Shown: positions 12,001-20,751 of the stretch, one piece after another
Numbering within the stretch: position 1 is the stretch's first letter
How the letters are laid out: each line of letters opens with the position of its first letter
Assembly: GCF_019649055.1 (NCBI RefSeq)
Contig: NW_026570234.1
Location: 124,001 to 188,000 of the forward strand
Direction: 5' to 3'
DNA from: Paramacrobiotus metropolitanus
Taxonomy: Eukaryota > Tardigrada > Eutardigrada > Parachela > Macrobiotidae
DNA length: 64,000 bases
Made by a program: the position numbers and the translations under genes
The notes under the pieces: generated by a model
Told to the model about the DNA's origin: nothing
Seen by the model: the letters and a program-made list of their open reading frames with translations, nothing else
Database searches by the model: none

Positions 12001-14665
12001 TACATACTTAACACTTTAATTAACTACATCCGTAACAGCCATGACGGCCTTTGCTAAGAAAATTATGTTTGGACAAACGGGTAGGCCGATTTCGACGCGG
12101 TAAAGTGCGCCAGAATCGTCGCAACGACTCCGGTGATGTTGCGCTATTGCCGAACCGATGCGCCTCGAGGGGAAAGCAGGTGCCTCAAAAAACAAATTGT
12201 TGCCATGGGCCTGTCAGCCTCGGCTTCAGACATCGATCCCATCTGGTTAAAGCAAAGTACTGTAAACAACGTTTACTGCTTATTATTTCCGGGTGTGAAG
12301 TACAGGACGCACCTCGGCCACCGGCCTCCATGCGTAAAAAGCCAAAGTTTTTATCCGGAATACCTCGACAAATTTTAATAATGTATGCGTCCGACGCCGT
12401 AATATCACACAACTGGGTACGGATGTAGTCCTCCGTAAACTGGTTAACTACATTCGTAACAACAGTGACGGCATAAGGTAAAAAAACCTATGTTTGAGAG
12501 AACGGGTAGGCCGATTTCAACGCGGTCAAGTGCGCCGGAACCGCTGCAACGACGCGGTGGATGTTACGCTATTACCGAGTCGATGTGCCTCGAGGGGAAG
12601 AAAGGGGACCGGAAAAGAAAGTTGTAACCATGGGCCTCCATAGACTACATGGACAAGTTGATCCCATGTGCGTAAATTACACGACACGCCTCGGCCACCG
12701 GCCTCGATGCGAACAAAAATATAAATTGCTCAAAAAGCCGACGCCGATAAACTGGTTACGGATGTAGTCCTCCGTAAACTGGTTAACTACATCCGTAACA
12801 TCTTATACACGAGTATGCTTTGTTCCGCATGATTGGCCGAACGGCTGGGCCGATTTTCACGCAGAAAAGTGCGTTAGAATCGTCGCAACGACGCCGTTAA
12901 TGTTACGCTATTGCTTAATCGATGCGCCCCAACGGGTACACAGAGGCCCCCAAAAAGAAATTGTTGCCATGGGCCCCCATAGACGGACGTGGGCTATTCA
13001 TTTGTACAGTCGCAGCGACAGAGGCAGCCCGCGGCCTTCGGCATCTCTTCGGCAAACAAAGTAAAAAATCGCAAAGCCAGGCCAAAATAATAATATTAAT
13101 CAAGCGGGTGAATAATAGTGATTAGCGCAATCTGTATTTTTTTCTTTGTTTCTTAGCTTTCTTAGGGTTCTTAAGTTTCTTAGGTTTCTTAGATTTCTTA
13201 GATTCTTTCGTTTCTTAGCCTTTCTTAGGCTTCTTAGATTTCCTAAATTTCTTAACTTTTCTTGGGTTGCTTATGTTTCTTACGTTTTTAAGGTTTCTTA
13301 CAATTCTTACGCTTATAAAAATTTTTGAGTACAAAAAATTCTTATGTTTCTTTAAATAAAAATTTTCGAAACTAATGTGAGCCACGACAATACGTACGGA
13401 TGTAGATCCCGTAAACTGGTTATATGAATACTAACTAAGTAACAAGGGTCCTCGACACTTTGCCGATGGAGCGAATGATCTCCCGTTCCACACATCCAAT
13501 CTGCACGCTCTAAAGTGCTACAGAATCCTCTCAGTGTCGAGAGTGTTCCTGCATCATCAGTTTTCTGGAAAGGCCAATCCCCACAGTCCAGTGGTCACTC
13601 AAAAGCTTGTTACCATGGTGGCCATTAGCTTAACATGGGCTTTTTGTAAATCCCCAGATAGCAAAATAACAGGCTGCTCACGCCTGCTTATTTTGTTCGT
13701 ACCTTAATGTAATAAACATCGTGCCAATCAGCTCAAACAGCAGTTATTTATTACATATGCAATCAATTTTTTTACATGCTCAAAATCCTAAGACATTATT
13801 CATCCGTGCTGGGCTTGTAAATGTTCTAAGCAACTGGCATTGCTATTATTCTCAAGGTCACCTTGAAAGCTTTACTGAAGCCAGTTCTGCCGAAACCGGC
13901 ATCGGTGGGACGGGTTCAAATAATTTATTTAAGAAATAAAATGCCTGTGACACAGTTTCTGAACATGCTGAATCTAATGGCGTTTACAGTTTTTTTTATT
14001 AGGTTCTGGTTTTTCCGATCTCGATGCCTCAGCTTTTTTTGTAGTTATATTATAGATCTAGTTCCTTGATAGTTCCTTGATAGTAATCGTGTTTATGTCG
14101 CTACGTTGAGGACTCAGATCATGCAATACGGACATATCTTCGTACGTCAGTGCGGAAGTTTCCACAACCTGTACCACGATAAAAAATGTTGACATTTCGA
14201 CACTTTAAATACGTTGATTACATCCTAGCAGGGCAAACGCACCACCGGTGCATACCACTGCAGACTTCGGCCAGACTGATAGCCAGACGCTTTAGAGACG
14301 AAGAAAAAATATTCTAATGTAAAGAGATGCTTTCTAACGCCATGCTCAGGATTTAAAATGTTTGTCAGGTTGCGATAGAGAAGAAAAATTCGAGTCGTTG
14401 TCAACATGGATCCTCTCGCTTACGCTCGGATAGGATTGTGTGCATCGGGTCAACTCTGACGGCTGATGCTTGCAGTGGCGATAGTGGAGGACCACTGGCA
14501 TGCTTTGATCCTAGAGAACATCGCTTTTATTTGGCCGGAGCCACTAGTTACGGGTTTGGAACGCCGCCCAACAAGTGCGCGTCAGGTGAACTGGCTCGTT
14601 ACACCGATGTGCCGGCATATGTGGACTGGATTGCCAATGTGACGCAGACGGAAGTGGTTACCTAA
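63..14665 (+). CDS. Modular secreted trypsin-like serine protease (cysteine-rich EB-like modules + S1 domain), 5' partial
   Basis: Exons read 63-197, 335-484, 629-847, 942-1082, 1199-1690, 2006-2199, 2280-2383, 2470-2833 and 14369-14665. The first four are phase 1-1 and each carries one cysteine-rich module ending in a C-x-C pattern, like EB modules. The fifth has one more module followed by a Thr/Ser/Glu-rich linker. The S1 domain follows: activation site RIVGGQDA, His in LTAMHC, Asp in DDLALIKL, Ser in GDSGGP, with Asp six residues before that Ser. This predicts cleavage after Arg/Lys. The catalytic triad is complete, so I infer an active extracellular zymogen held by its modular N-terminus. 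The gene starts left of the window. The intron 2834-14368 joins K to VAIEKK in phase 0 and hosts an 8.5-kb retroelement, and removing it restores a normal S1 sequence. The end of exon 5 is uncertain: 1651 also fits the phase. Confidence 0.88.
2911..2948. repeat. Short imperfect inverted repeat in the protease intron
   Basis: ACAAGAAAC at the left is matched by GTTTCTTGT at the right around a GC-rich centre. It could form a hairpin of 9 bp or more. No function is apparent; it may be the end of a decayed transposon. Confidence 0.5.
3050..3344. repeat. Imperfect tandem repeat (about 55-60 bp unit, about 5 copies)
   Basis: Units share a GTTCACTGGACAGTGG core followed by GGTAG and TCAG/TCGG-TCAC. 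The copies differ from each other by several substitutions. The 5' LTR of the retroelement is inserted in the last copy, directly after its CACTGG. Confidence 0.7.
3345..3625 (+). repeat. 5' LTR (281 bp)
   Basis: It begins TGAGAGTAGACG and ends CACGTGTAACA, with an AATAAAA polyadenylation-like signal near the 3' part. It reads identical to the copy at 11575-11855. Confidence 0.95.
3626..3640 (+). other. Candidate primer-binding site of the LTR element
   Basis: Directly after the 5' LTR the sequence reads TGGGGGAACGCAAGC. TGG next to the LTR is the expected complement of a tRNA CCA end. I cannot name the tRNA. Confidence 0.55.
3976..5559 (+). CDS. gag of the Ty3/Gypsy element
   Basis: A 527-residue frame with a Ser/Pro-rich N-terminus followed by a retrotransposon gag (capsid-like) core around residues 260-400, with FxxAxxAxQW and RFHDQDR-type signatures. 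CCHC zinc-knuckle codons (CxxCxxxGHHxxxC pattern) are visible near the gag-pol junction. It provides the particle shell that packages element RNA. Confidence 0.85.
   Translation: MSSKPTRNKKEPVRYGFEPAPISHPRPSSIMSMADKEPQSFRRQDQHARNTPGQQVSAVSSPRMNPEAIVTMADIHAEPPRAHSQQSRRSSDSSIVSIQSGKSLATVRNFLSSAIKAAGSAISAVLPTAQSRSSITKEERVFQDQSAYIVQLQAQNAKLAAENSRLSDSRSNSPMAETVVSRQSPEYRANRPERSPTANQHLMVLDPDQLADTLAKAFEKERRKKSPQTPSPTPPLRHAAAETRPVYITEAPHQPIPKSNLKFVKPPTFDDSDMDIQHWFVLFERAAKANQWTDTAKLAAIPSHFGGQALKVFMRIDAQKPDRTYTELKKVLIDRFHDQDRAWKARLALQERQYTSSETPDQYIEAIQVLTFAVNPDMSELEVVGFLTNGLAGQPELYRSIVSFAPATIHDFQTRMRRAVAIDETLSRRSKPSSESKPEKQPWKPKPSFSARTSEPVPTPAEKLSRPSSPHRRAHRSHQSQPVPAIKTDVRISKNHRSAGSAVFRVITAIAAQPNQRILDLLRRKCT
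5597..11323 (+). CDS. pol polyprotein of the Ty3/Gypsy element, with a long C-terminal extension
   Basis: 1908 codons. In order: aspartic protease (LDTAAST, near 5775); reverse transcriptase with the YIDD box near 7258; RNase H (VTDASKDGVG; DHKALET); integrase HHCC zinc finger (8455-8600); integrase D,D35E core (Asp near 8668, Asp near 8851, Glu near 8957); and a GPY/F module (HGPYRI, near 9380). About 620 further residues follow, including a second CCHC knuckle (CFCCGQTGHVQAKC, near 10485-10530), a putative coiled segment, two small beta-rich stretches and a basic KGRKRARRP motif. This tail lies where env or other accessory frames occur in some relatives. Confidence 0.93.
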   Translation: MGHVNAVSPNDPTPEPPPSDLNFEVPMMSHEAFVHDGKPKISTMLRQSVTINGVSRPVVLDTAASTSIMPASFCTDLHAIPKPLPEPHQSFSVTGCNGDTRTVGTTCADISVNLFGETYPHTIFLRDDNAMPEIILGMDFMEGKPFQIRCQDRTIVPEQAALPTDYQADLRERSSSYRTATDQQDYSVPTEPESAQRSPAAHDVLSPCSVQAVSIPVVLAEEVTVPAMSGLAIRLAFPSTTANDGDYVFIPSRTPFEPSGHPQHNDALSRGDILLEHAIVTVHNGTAYTFAKNYWDRDITLRGSTPLGTLELYTENPDAPVLSFSVDSNPAAADSAYEPVSPALEEQLRSMIINPRLTASQRDRLFAVLRRRCRAFPSPGRPVGCTTATEHTIETGDSPPVHQQPYRTSWTNRAFIREKVAEMKRDGIIADSTSPYAAPVVLVDKFENEKMTKRFCVNYKGLNAQTVKDAYPMPRIADAIDAIGPAAWFVTLDCMSGYWQVPVAEKDRHKTAFCTQDGLYEFVRMPFGLCNAGATFQRMMNTVLAGELWITCIVYIDDILIFAATFEDLCARLDRILELLEKYNLTVKPSKCRFAFQEVEFLGHILSPDGVRPNPKKISAIAQFPVPKCLKDVQRFVGMGTFYRTFIPNFSTIAEPLTRLTKKGLKFQWGEDQQTAFECLKTALSSAPVLAHFDRDGPRPQLVTDASKDGVGAILKQDGHIIGAVSRKTNHYERNYEITALECLAVIYGVDQFKHLLEDVQFDIVTDHKALETMLSSSRTGTGNARVNRWAFMLSKYQYKVIYRKGNQHTDADAISRSPLDEAPESDPYDVPNYADTYMLEPLFADVFTLVAEIPTVGAAVAEVRADAVLAGETTVDEAEFTRSAFAAAQRDDQTLGKVVQLLSDPPAKLSREQLRLTEHYSLIDGLLYRRTFRRGTVRSRLAIPRVAADRILHQAHDVPRAGHVGFDRTWNTVSSRFYWPTMLSEVRDYVRTCPRCQLRNPNKNAATGYLDHVPVESVQSAGSIDLLGPFPESYDGFTYAAVYTDLFSKFTIAKPLYSNTAKEVIRFLEESVFLPYEPPKMLMCDPGTHFTAAALRDATEIIGVKRHFTTTHHHQSHGNVEARMPFLSAALAKYVTDNQRDWSSYVTAAVFSYNTTVHSTTKMTPFFLMFGRKARLPVDAIVEGIAPAKFSTYSEHVQRFADRMAHIYEETKIRISAMHEKSSDRHDRKCNPATYRENDLVLLESWHKPPVLSKKLLAKYHGPYRITAVLKDNSYSIVHVQTNERMQKVSGASLKPFYERKMPRLWYGQPPQEYDIDCPFPTIKEPDYGIPNALPVISEQVAPISPPQCDDDHGIPPPLPLADILPFGFSEIPASEIHQQIPSDHAVRKRRQRKPKKMSIISGTIPSLESPEINVDQQVQNVTVNSVFPLILSTSTTSSENPLKSAIPTLPILCLAMKADFPPYGCRTSKAPTSGIPQPNAAPIACEHREANQYKTLNAHCIYRPVMQSAVSSPAVNKSVYSELPPDISRTLPYPHLITPISANPLIMDRQPKRFAPDYGGEEGEYNLSYGQPSRSDHQAAAARNASRWEFLRPTTAYGDIDGDIMPSFSPTRHRPILAPTPPAGSSRTCFCCGQTGHVQAKCPKNPVVQLAAELSELKRKVSVKARPCASSADNETFARRLTDIHGLMEQYHADVMQAIQPKTPAEGYRFGLGDQVVLNMSDVYSKPRPGRRFIVIDRGFTGSPDEQPTYTLADIMGVGKKITVSEDRLTPYADFLEAPGVRPGKRNTMGMGDIVEVVHQEGYFQVVSINDGPPLAECEYARVQRVRLTDGFVHTVTSQQPFAIHQQSARVRHAASTVRRVAPGHAPTKGRKRARRPAEMPPPEEPEMGHADVPRGSGHESSPEIL
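11575..11855 (+). repeat. 3' LTR (281 bp)
   Basis: By eye it is identical to the 5' LTR. The target duplication CTGG follows at 11856-11859. Confidence 0.95.
12022..13405. mobile_element. Array of three related non-autonomous elements with terminal inverted repeats
   Basis: Three diverged copies lie head-to-tail: 12022-12429, 12446-12768 and 12785-13405. Each starts AACTACATCCGTAAC or a close variant and ends with its reverse complement, GTTACGGATGTAGT or a variant. Between copies a conserved spacer CCTCCGTAAACTGGTTA recurs. Internal blocks such as ACGGGTAGGCCGATTTC and CCATGGGCC are shared, in order, by the copies. The third copy is enlarged by a T-rich minisatellite. There is no coding capacity. 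The superfamily is unknown: a MITE array or a satellite derived from one. Confidence 0.72.
13138..13330. repeat. T-rich minisatellite, unit about TTTCTTAG
   Basis: A run of degenerate 8-10 bp units (TTTCTTAGG, TTTCTTAGA, TTCTTAAG and variants) lies inside the third copy of the inverted-repeat array. On the plus strand it is pyrimidine-rich. Confidence 0.75.
13406..14368. other. Remainder of the protease intron
   Basis: I see no exon, RNA gene or repeat I can name. It ends in an acceptor TTTGTCAG directly before the last protease exon. Confidence 0.6.
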
Positions 14666-15217
14666 ATGTCTACTGTCCTTCGATGAGCCCAATACTAAAC
14701 TATCTGTAATACCTACCTTACCATGTAGCTATGGACAACACCCCTAACCAATGCATTTCTTAGAAAATTACTCATCGTGTGCAGTTAGAATTCGTTTCAT
14801 GTCTTACGTACTTCTCATTATTTAAATGTTTTAATTTATCTCCCTTCAATAAGGAGATGAAATAACAGGTTGTACTTTAAACAATGAGAACAAAGAATTT
14901 TTGAGTAATACACCCGACTGTTCGAATTTTGGCCTTTAACTAACGTTTAGCTAACGTACTTTTTACCAACTGTTTTACTCGGGACAAAAACCTTGAAATA
15001 TTGTTGCTTAATTTGTTTTTGCCAAGTAATGTATTTTGTTCCGCGTGCTGATAAATTCTCAAAGACCTTAAGGACGCTTTTACAGTTCAGTTTAATCATT
15101 CTTCAGAAAAGCAAAAATACATGTGCACTATAATAGTTACCGGTAGCTGCCAAGCGTCTTACAAACAAACAAATTTTCTAACAATTGTAGTTAAGTACAC
15201 GGCGCTAGTTGCATATA
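14666..15217. other. Downstream of the protease gene, no feature recognised
   Basis: AT-rich sequence after the protease stop. It presumably holds the 3' UTR and intergenic DNA. Confidence 0.5.
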
Positions 15218-15830
15218 CAGTGAAACCTCCAAGATACGTACACCTCCGTTCAAAAAATTTCGTACGTAACTTAGAGGTGTACGTAACATAGAATCGGCGC
15301 CCCCCCAGCCCCCCTGGGGGGACGACTATATAATAAGGGCACTGCCCCACCGCGGCATCCTCAGTATACTGCATTCAACTGCACGCAGTGTCTAAAATGT
15401 ATATAATGCTGCATTAGTTCACACATGTATATCTATATAATGCTGCATTAGTTCCTTTTACAACATAATATAAGCAGGCGGAAAAGTTTCTCCCACGCAT
15501 TTCAAACCGAAAACATTGTCCTAATCGCTTCGGAACAGAAGGCAACATACAATACTGAGCTAGCTTTTTTGAATTTTCACAATTTTCCCATCAGATATTT
15601 TAAAAAATCCAGTGCTGACTCACCGGTGTACGTATATTCGAGGTGCTTGCGTACAGTTCAATGCTTAGGCGGTACAGGGAAAAAGTGTACGTGTACGCAT
15701 CGTAGAGGTGTACGTCACGTAGAGGTTCCCCCCTGTACTGTAGTCTACGGAGAATTCCGGTACAGAATTTTTTGTACTTAAGTGGGAGGTGTACGTATCT
15801 TGGGAGTGTACGTACGAGGAGGTTTTACTG
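15218..15830. mobile_element. pogo/Tigger-like (Tc1-mariner superfamily) MITE, 613 bp
   Basis: The left end reads CAGTGAAACCTCCAAGATAC. The right end, reverse-complemented, begins CAGTAAAACCTCC and later repeats AAGATACGTACACCTCC. Both ends are flanked by TA (15216-15217 and 15831-15832), the target duplication of this superfamily. CAGTnnAACCTC is the usual pogo/Tigger terminus. No transposase is encoded. Inside are a C/G run (near 15300) and a direct repeat TATATAATGCTGCATTAGTTC (about 15399-15455). Confidence 0.85.
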
Positions 15831-16740
15831 TATAAGCACAGCTAAAAGATTAAAAGTTTATTTTCTGCCGCAATGAAAGCAATTTATTTTTCTAAGAAAT
15901 AATTGATAATTAATTATGCAAGCCCGTATAAATTTAATTTTAATATGTGGTGCAGTTGCAGCTAGGTCAATAGGCCGACGGACTCATCACTGCTCTGACC
16001 AGTACGCACTTTTGTGCAGGGTAAAAATCAACGCAACAACGCAACGCAAAATCAACGCAACGGTTCGCGCACTGCAGGCTTTGAAGGTATCAATATCAGC
16101 GAGCAGTCAAGATGCAGGGTGACCAACACCATCACCAGCTGTAATCCACACTCAGGAAGCTACTGAAACAGCAGTTTACAATGATCGAACTATTACTTTT
16201 GTGACTGTTGTTATTATAATCAGCATAACATTACGTCGCACCAGAAAGCCTCCATGATAATGTTTGTCGTTGGTCGTACGATCCCATCTGTGGAAACAAT
16301 AGGTAAACCGCGCGGTCAATGAGATCGTTTATTGACTTGTCAGCCTGAACACACACATAAACTCACACGGAATCCGTTATGTTGACCAAGGTCAGAGCTC
16401 GAGTGAGCTTGCGTAATAATCAAATCACATATGCAAACGGCGAAGAATTATGCGCTAACAAAGTGGCTCAAGTATGTCCTTGCCAGCCGCCAATCGACAA
16501 TGCTCACAACGCCACTGATGCAGTTCATTTTTTCATTCAATTAAGTGCAACTGATTTTTATTTCTCTCGATCGCAGTAATTATTTACATCTGCCGGAATT
16601 GTAATGGCTGAGACGTCCATGATTGACCTTTCTTTAAATTTGCATTTAGTAATGTGACTACTAGCAGAAACAAATTTCATCGCTTCGATCTGCTATCCAG
16701 CTTACCAATAGAAGACTTTGTTTTTCGTTATCACCAAAAA
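15831..16740. other. Upstream of the copper-transporter-like gene, no gene supported
   Basis: A short frame from 16379 (66 codons) starts with ATG but resembles nothing and lacks splice logic to the next gene. The 16.6-16.74 kb part is the likely 5' UTR and promoter of the gene at 16741. Confidence 0.4.
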
Positions 16741-17568
16741 ATGACCGCAAGTGCAATGCCGGACAATGATACTACAACGTCTACACCGCTTCCAGTGCAA
16801 CCTCCAGAATCCACTGTCTATGTATTTTATGCACCTTTCCTGGAATTTGGCTTCAGTCCCACGGTTGTATTGCAGCAATTCACGTTGCACACAGTAGCGC
16901 AATTTTACGGAGCGCTGGGAGCTGTTGCCGGCATTGCATTTTTATTCCAGTTGATCAGTGCATTCAAAGATAGGTTGCATACTCGCTATATGCAAATTCA
17001 GCGGCTACGCACCGCTACCGATGTAGATTCCGGAGAAGATGAAGATAACTGTGACGGGTGCGTAGCAAGATGCCGGTAAACACAAATATTATGAGTTCAT
17101 GACCTAAAAGCCTATGATCCCTTGGCTGATACAGAAGCTGTATAAATAATAATATTATGCAATGTTTTAGGTGTTCCTGCATGTTATTCCTGTTTTTGAC
17201 GGGACTCCATTTAGCCCAAACAGTATGCGGATTTTTCATCATTCTTATAGCAGCCTCTTTCAATGGTAAATGGCAATTATGAAGTACAGTCGCAAAACTT
17301 AGATTAAAATTTACGTGGTTTTTGCGTATTTACGTACACGTCTCTGTGTATTTACGTTATAATTTTACAAGCTTCTACAAGCCCGCCAATTTACGACTGA
17401 ATGAATAGGTGCGTACGGTCACTTAATGGATAGTCCTCCTTACCTTAATTTTGTACCCAAACAGGTTGGTTAATTGGCGCCATGATTGGAGGATCTGCTT
17501 TAGGATATTTAATGGGAATGTGGAAATGCTGCTGCGATCACGTAATGATGGATCTGAAGGTCCCTTAA
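16741..17568 (+). CDS. Ctr/SLC31-family copper transporter-like membrane protein
   Basis: Three exons, 16741-17057, 17171-17265 and 17465-17568, give 171 residues; phases 2 and 1 fit at the junctions. The start is the ATG of MTASAMPDND after CAAAAA. There are three membrane segments, as in Ctr proteins. TM1 lies near VAQFYGALGAVAGIAFLFQL. A long loop follows, then TM2 (GLHLAQTVCGFFIILIAAS) and TM3 (WLIGAMIGGSALGYLMG) with the family GxxxG packing motif. The SFNGW join between TM2 and TM3 is typical (TYNGW in CTR1). The N-terminus has few Met residues. The TM2 MxxxM pair, which forms the copper filter in CTR1, is absent (ILIAA instead of MLIFM). Family placement is by fold and motif; copper transport is uncertain. 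Confidence 0.8.
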
Positions 17569-17903
17569 ATAGGTGGATGTCGACAATATTTATTTTAGTG
17601 TGTGTGGTGTATGCACGGGTAGTTGGGGTACCTAATCTGTGGCAGCGTAGGGCTCAGCCAGTTCTAGCATGGTCCTTATTACGAGCAGTTTGTTTTAGCT
17701 TTAATCTATTTGCACGCACTAAAGCTTTCACCATGCAACGTCGCAAGTTTATATAATTAAAAACATTTCACACTCAGAGGAAAACATAAATAAAGAAATC
17801 CTTGTTATATTTTGGTTGTCAGTACACTGTATTTGTTTATTTGTTACCGAAAACCTGCTAAAAAGCAATCCTATGTCCTGGGAATTCAAATAAAGACCCC
17901 GTT

Positions 17904-19321
17904 TTAGACGGTACTTCCGTATCGTGCAATACAATCCGCCATCGGTATTAGATAGGTCACTAGCAAGAGTACAGCAACACTCCATCCGGCTGGTAAGGTA
18001 CGGTACGAAGATGAGGATTGGTTTTTTTGTGTGTTGGGACTGACATCCGTGGCAACGGTACGTAGGATATCGGCATGATTGCAGAGCGTCGAATTGCAAG
18101 TGCATGAGCTGCCTTCAAACAAAACCGTGCTGTTTCCCACATCGTTTTGCTTAGGAGATTTCTCTGCGGAAATTGCGAGCAAGCTGCAGCCATCTGCAGG
18201 ATGATGGACTCCGTCGATTGTTATGTCGTGATGATGTATTGTCACTGAAACATGGCCCGCGTGCCCGCATCCGGCTACGGTGATTTTCGTTGCTAAACAT
18301 TAAACACAAAATTAATCATCACTGCGTACAGTGCTGGCCCGATTTCATTCGATTTACAAGTTAGATAGTTATCTGGATTACAATAAAATTATGCGATCTG
18401 TAATTACTCGTACAAGCGGTACGTATACAATGTTCCGGAGGCGGAACAATAGTGCGCGTAAGAAAATGACAGATAATAAATAAATAAAGCAGATCTCGGC
18501 ACTAGCATTTGAACCGACTGACAGAATTATACTGTAAAAAACATATTAAGCACACGTGGCACTAGTTTTGATTAGCGCATTCCTACCATTTTCTTGGTCG
18601 ATTTTTACCAATCCTTGAATAAAATGGCACCTGTCTCCGTGAAAGCTGCAGTCAATGGTATCGTTGCACTGCTGCTTTTCGTCGTCAACGATTTTACATT
18701 TGAAACAGCGGAACGACGTTGCGACCGGGAGGGCCATGCGAGCATTGCTGGAAATGTTTCCACCGTCCACCGCGGCCGCTTGAACAACTTCCGGTGCAGT
18801 ACCATTGTTAACAATTACACTGGCAGCTTCCACATTGGCTGCAGGTTCCACCGGATTGTTGACAGCAGGAATCGAGGTAGCTGCGGCATCGGAAACCGGC
18901 GCTAGGGCTACTGTAGTTTGTTCCGTTAAAGAAGCGCATCCTGCGAAAGTTTAAAAATTACAAATTGGGTGTCATCGCAACCACATACACGAATACTGGA
19001 GCAGTTACAAAGGTTTGCTTATGTGTTGTATGGGTAGCATACGTCATGCGATAGTTTTATAGCGGTCATTTTGAAAGCGGTCGTGAATGTTGCCGGACTG
19101 TACACTAGTTAGCTGGGAGCAAATAATTACTGTAATGCATTTAACTCAAGAGGTGTCACAATATGCATTAGTTAACAACCACAGAAGTATATATATTTGC
19201 GCTAAAACTGATTATTTTGGTATTTCGAAATATAATAATTAATATATTTGTCGCTGCTCTTACCAATATTCTGAACATAAAGGAAAACCAGCAGAAGCGG
19301 GAAACTGGCTTTTAGCGGCAT
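17904..19321 (-). CDS. Ly6/uPAR-type three-finger protein, probably GPI-anchored
   Basis: Exon 1 (19321-19264) encodes a signal peptide, MPLKASFPLLLVFLYVQNI. Exon 2 (18940 to about 18550) encodes an Ala/Thr/Val-rich stretch of some 70 residues, then the start of a three-finger domain (FRCFKCKI...C...C...C). Exon 3 (about 18293-17904) ends the domain with the diagnostic CTCNSTLCN and then has a hydrophobic C-terminus (WSVAVLLLVTYLI) after a Ser/Thr-rich spacer, as in GPI-anchored Ly6, quiver or sleepless proteins. The exon 2/3 junction is not settled. Such proteins act at the cell surface, often as modulators of channels or receptors; the partner here is unknown. The long low-complexity segment between signal peptide and finger domain is unusual. 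Confidence 0.78.
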
Positions 19322-20612
19322 CGTAAATGAACGGGGAATTGTGCAACCTGTTCTATTTCTAACTACTTTAGCAATTTAACATCTGCAGATCAAACGGGAG
19401 CCGGTTAATTATAATGAAAGCTCTGGTCGGTACTCCGCTCTTTTCTGGTTCGACAGAAATTTGCAGTACTGTAAAACCCAGTAGACTAAACAACCGGTTC
19501 GCAACTCGGGAGGTTAATGATGTTAGTCGCATATAAATGCACCTTCCAAAAGCATAAAACGCTGCCTCACAGTAGTACTGGATACTTTGCTAAGGGAAAC
19601 AACCATACTCATGCGTACGCGCAGATATCAGTCTCTCGATGATTCAAATGCCGGACTCTACCTATAACGGTCGGAAATAAAAGATAACAGATAAAAATTC
19701 CTCTTCGGATATGAGTGAGGTGAATGCAGTGTAAACCCAAATCGCAACGATGGTGCTAACTGTAACATCTATGGAGTCGTGAACAGACTCTTTAGTGGCA
19801 GGTGCTGGGCTGTGGTAACTATCGCGGCTGTTGTGCGATCACTGCAAATAATAGCCTGCAATTCCTGGACAAAAGTAAATTTGTTGGAGTCCAAAGGTTT
19901 GTTTGCCATTGCTGGCTGGCCATAAGAATGCCATGAAGGAAAAACTTGATCCACTTCGCTTGAAGTTATTAAACCGTCCTTGGTTGTATGGCAGAATGGG
20001 CGTGGGCGTTTGCAAATGTGCGAACTATCAGGGCGGATATAGGTACAAACAGGTACTGGTAACACCTACATACAATAATCCTGCCGCGGAATTATGCTTA
20101 ATGAGTGAAAATCGTGTCGATAATGTAGCCAGTTACCACTAAACCTAATTGTTATAAACTAAACCTAAACAATGCATAATGTATATATATTATAAAATGC
20201 TATCAAGTGTAATGTATAATTATAAAGTTAGGTATATGCATGCGTATTGTACTTTGTACTTCTAACGATTTACTGCTATCAGTGCTATGAAACTCGTTAA
20301 TGCAAAAAAATTTTGCTTTTGGATGTTCCCAGTTGAGTTTTTGGGTGAAGTTGAGGGGTGATCAATACGATATGAGTATTACAATTGATCTTGCTAATGT
20401 TAAGTGACTTAAAAGTACCGTAGGAAATCATGAACAGACTTGTAGTTAGCGAATCGCCGAATACAAAATAATCACTAGAAGTATAGCTACAGTTAACGAT
20501 ACTTGATTTTAGTCGTAACAGAATTAAGCAAATTCTACCCTAGTTGTATCGACAGAATTAACGGTAAACACAGATCGATGCTTAGCAGGTGTAAAGCTAT
20601 ATATACGAGTAC
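19322..20612. other. Intergenic, no gene supported
   Basis: The only sizeable frame (19903-20142) lacks a recognisable family, an upstream signal or plausible splice sites. The rest is AT-rich. Confidence 0.4.
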
Positions 20613-20751
20613 CAGTGGCGTAACGAGCCTAATAATTTGGGGGCCATGGCCTACCCAAACGAAAAGTTATAGCATAGAGTCTATGGGAACGGCCTACCCC
20701 AAAGCCAACACTTGTGGCCCACCCCAAACCTTTGAGCTCGTTACGCCGCTG
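20613..20751. mobile_element. hAT-type MITE, 139 bp, with perfect 8-bp target duplication
   Basis: Ends are CAGTGGCGTAACGAGC at left and its near-perfect inverse GCTCGTTACGCCGCTG at right. An 8-bp duplication ACGAGTAC lies at 20605-20612 and 20752-20759. CAGNGGCGTA-type termini with 8-bp duplications are characteristic of hAT elements. It is non-coding and, with intact flanks, probably young. Confidence 0.92.

Noticed and set aside
16379-16579. 66-codon frame upstream of the Ctr-like gene as an N-terminal exon
   Set aside because: No splice donor in a matching phase to 16741, and a good start codon exists at 16741.
19903-20142. 80-codon plus-strand frame
   Set aside because: No domain, signal peptide, splice partner or relative. 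The length is within chance for this composition.
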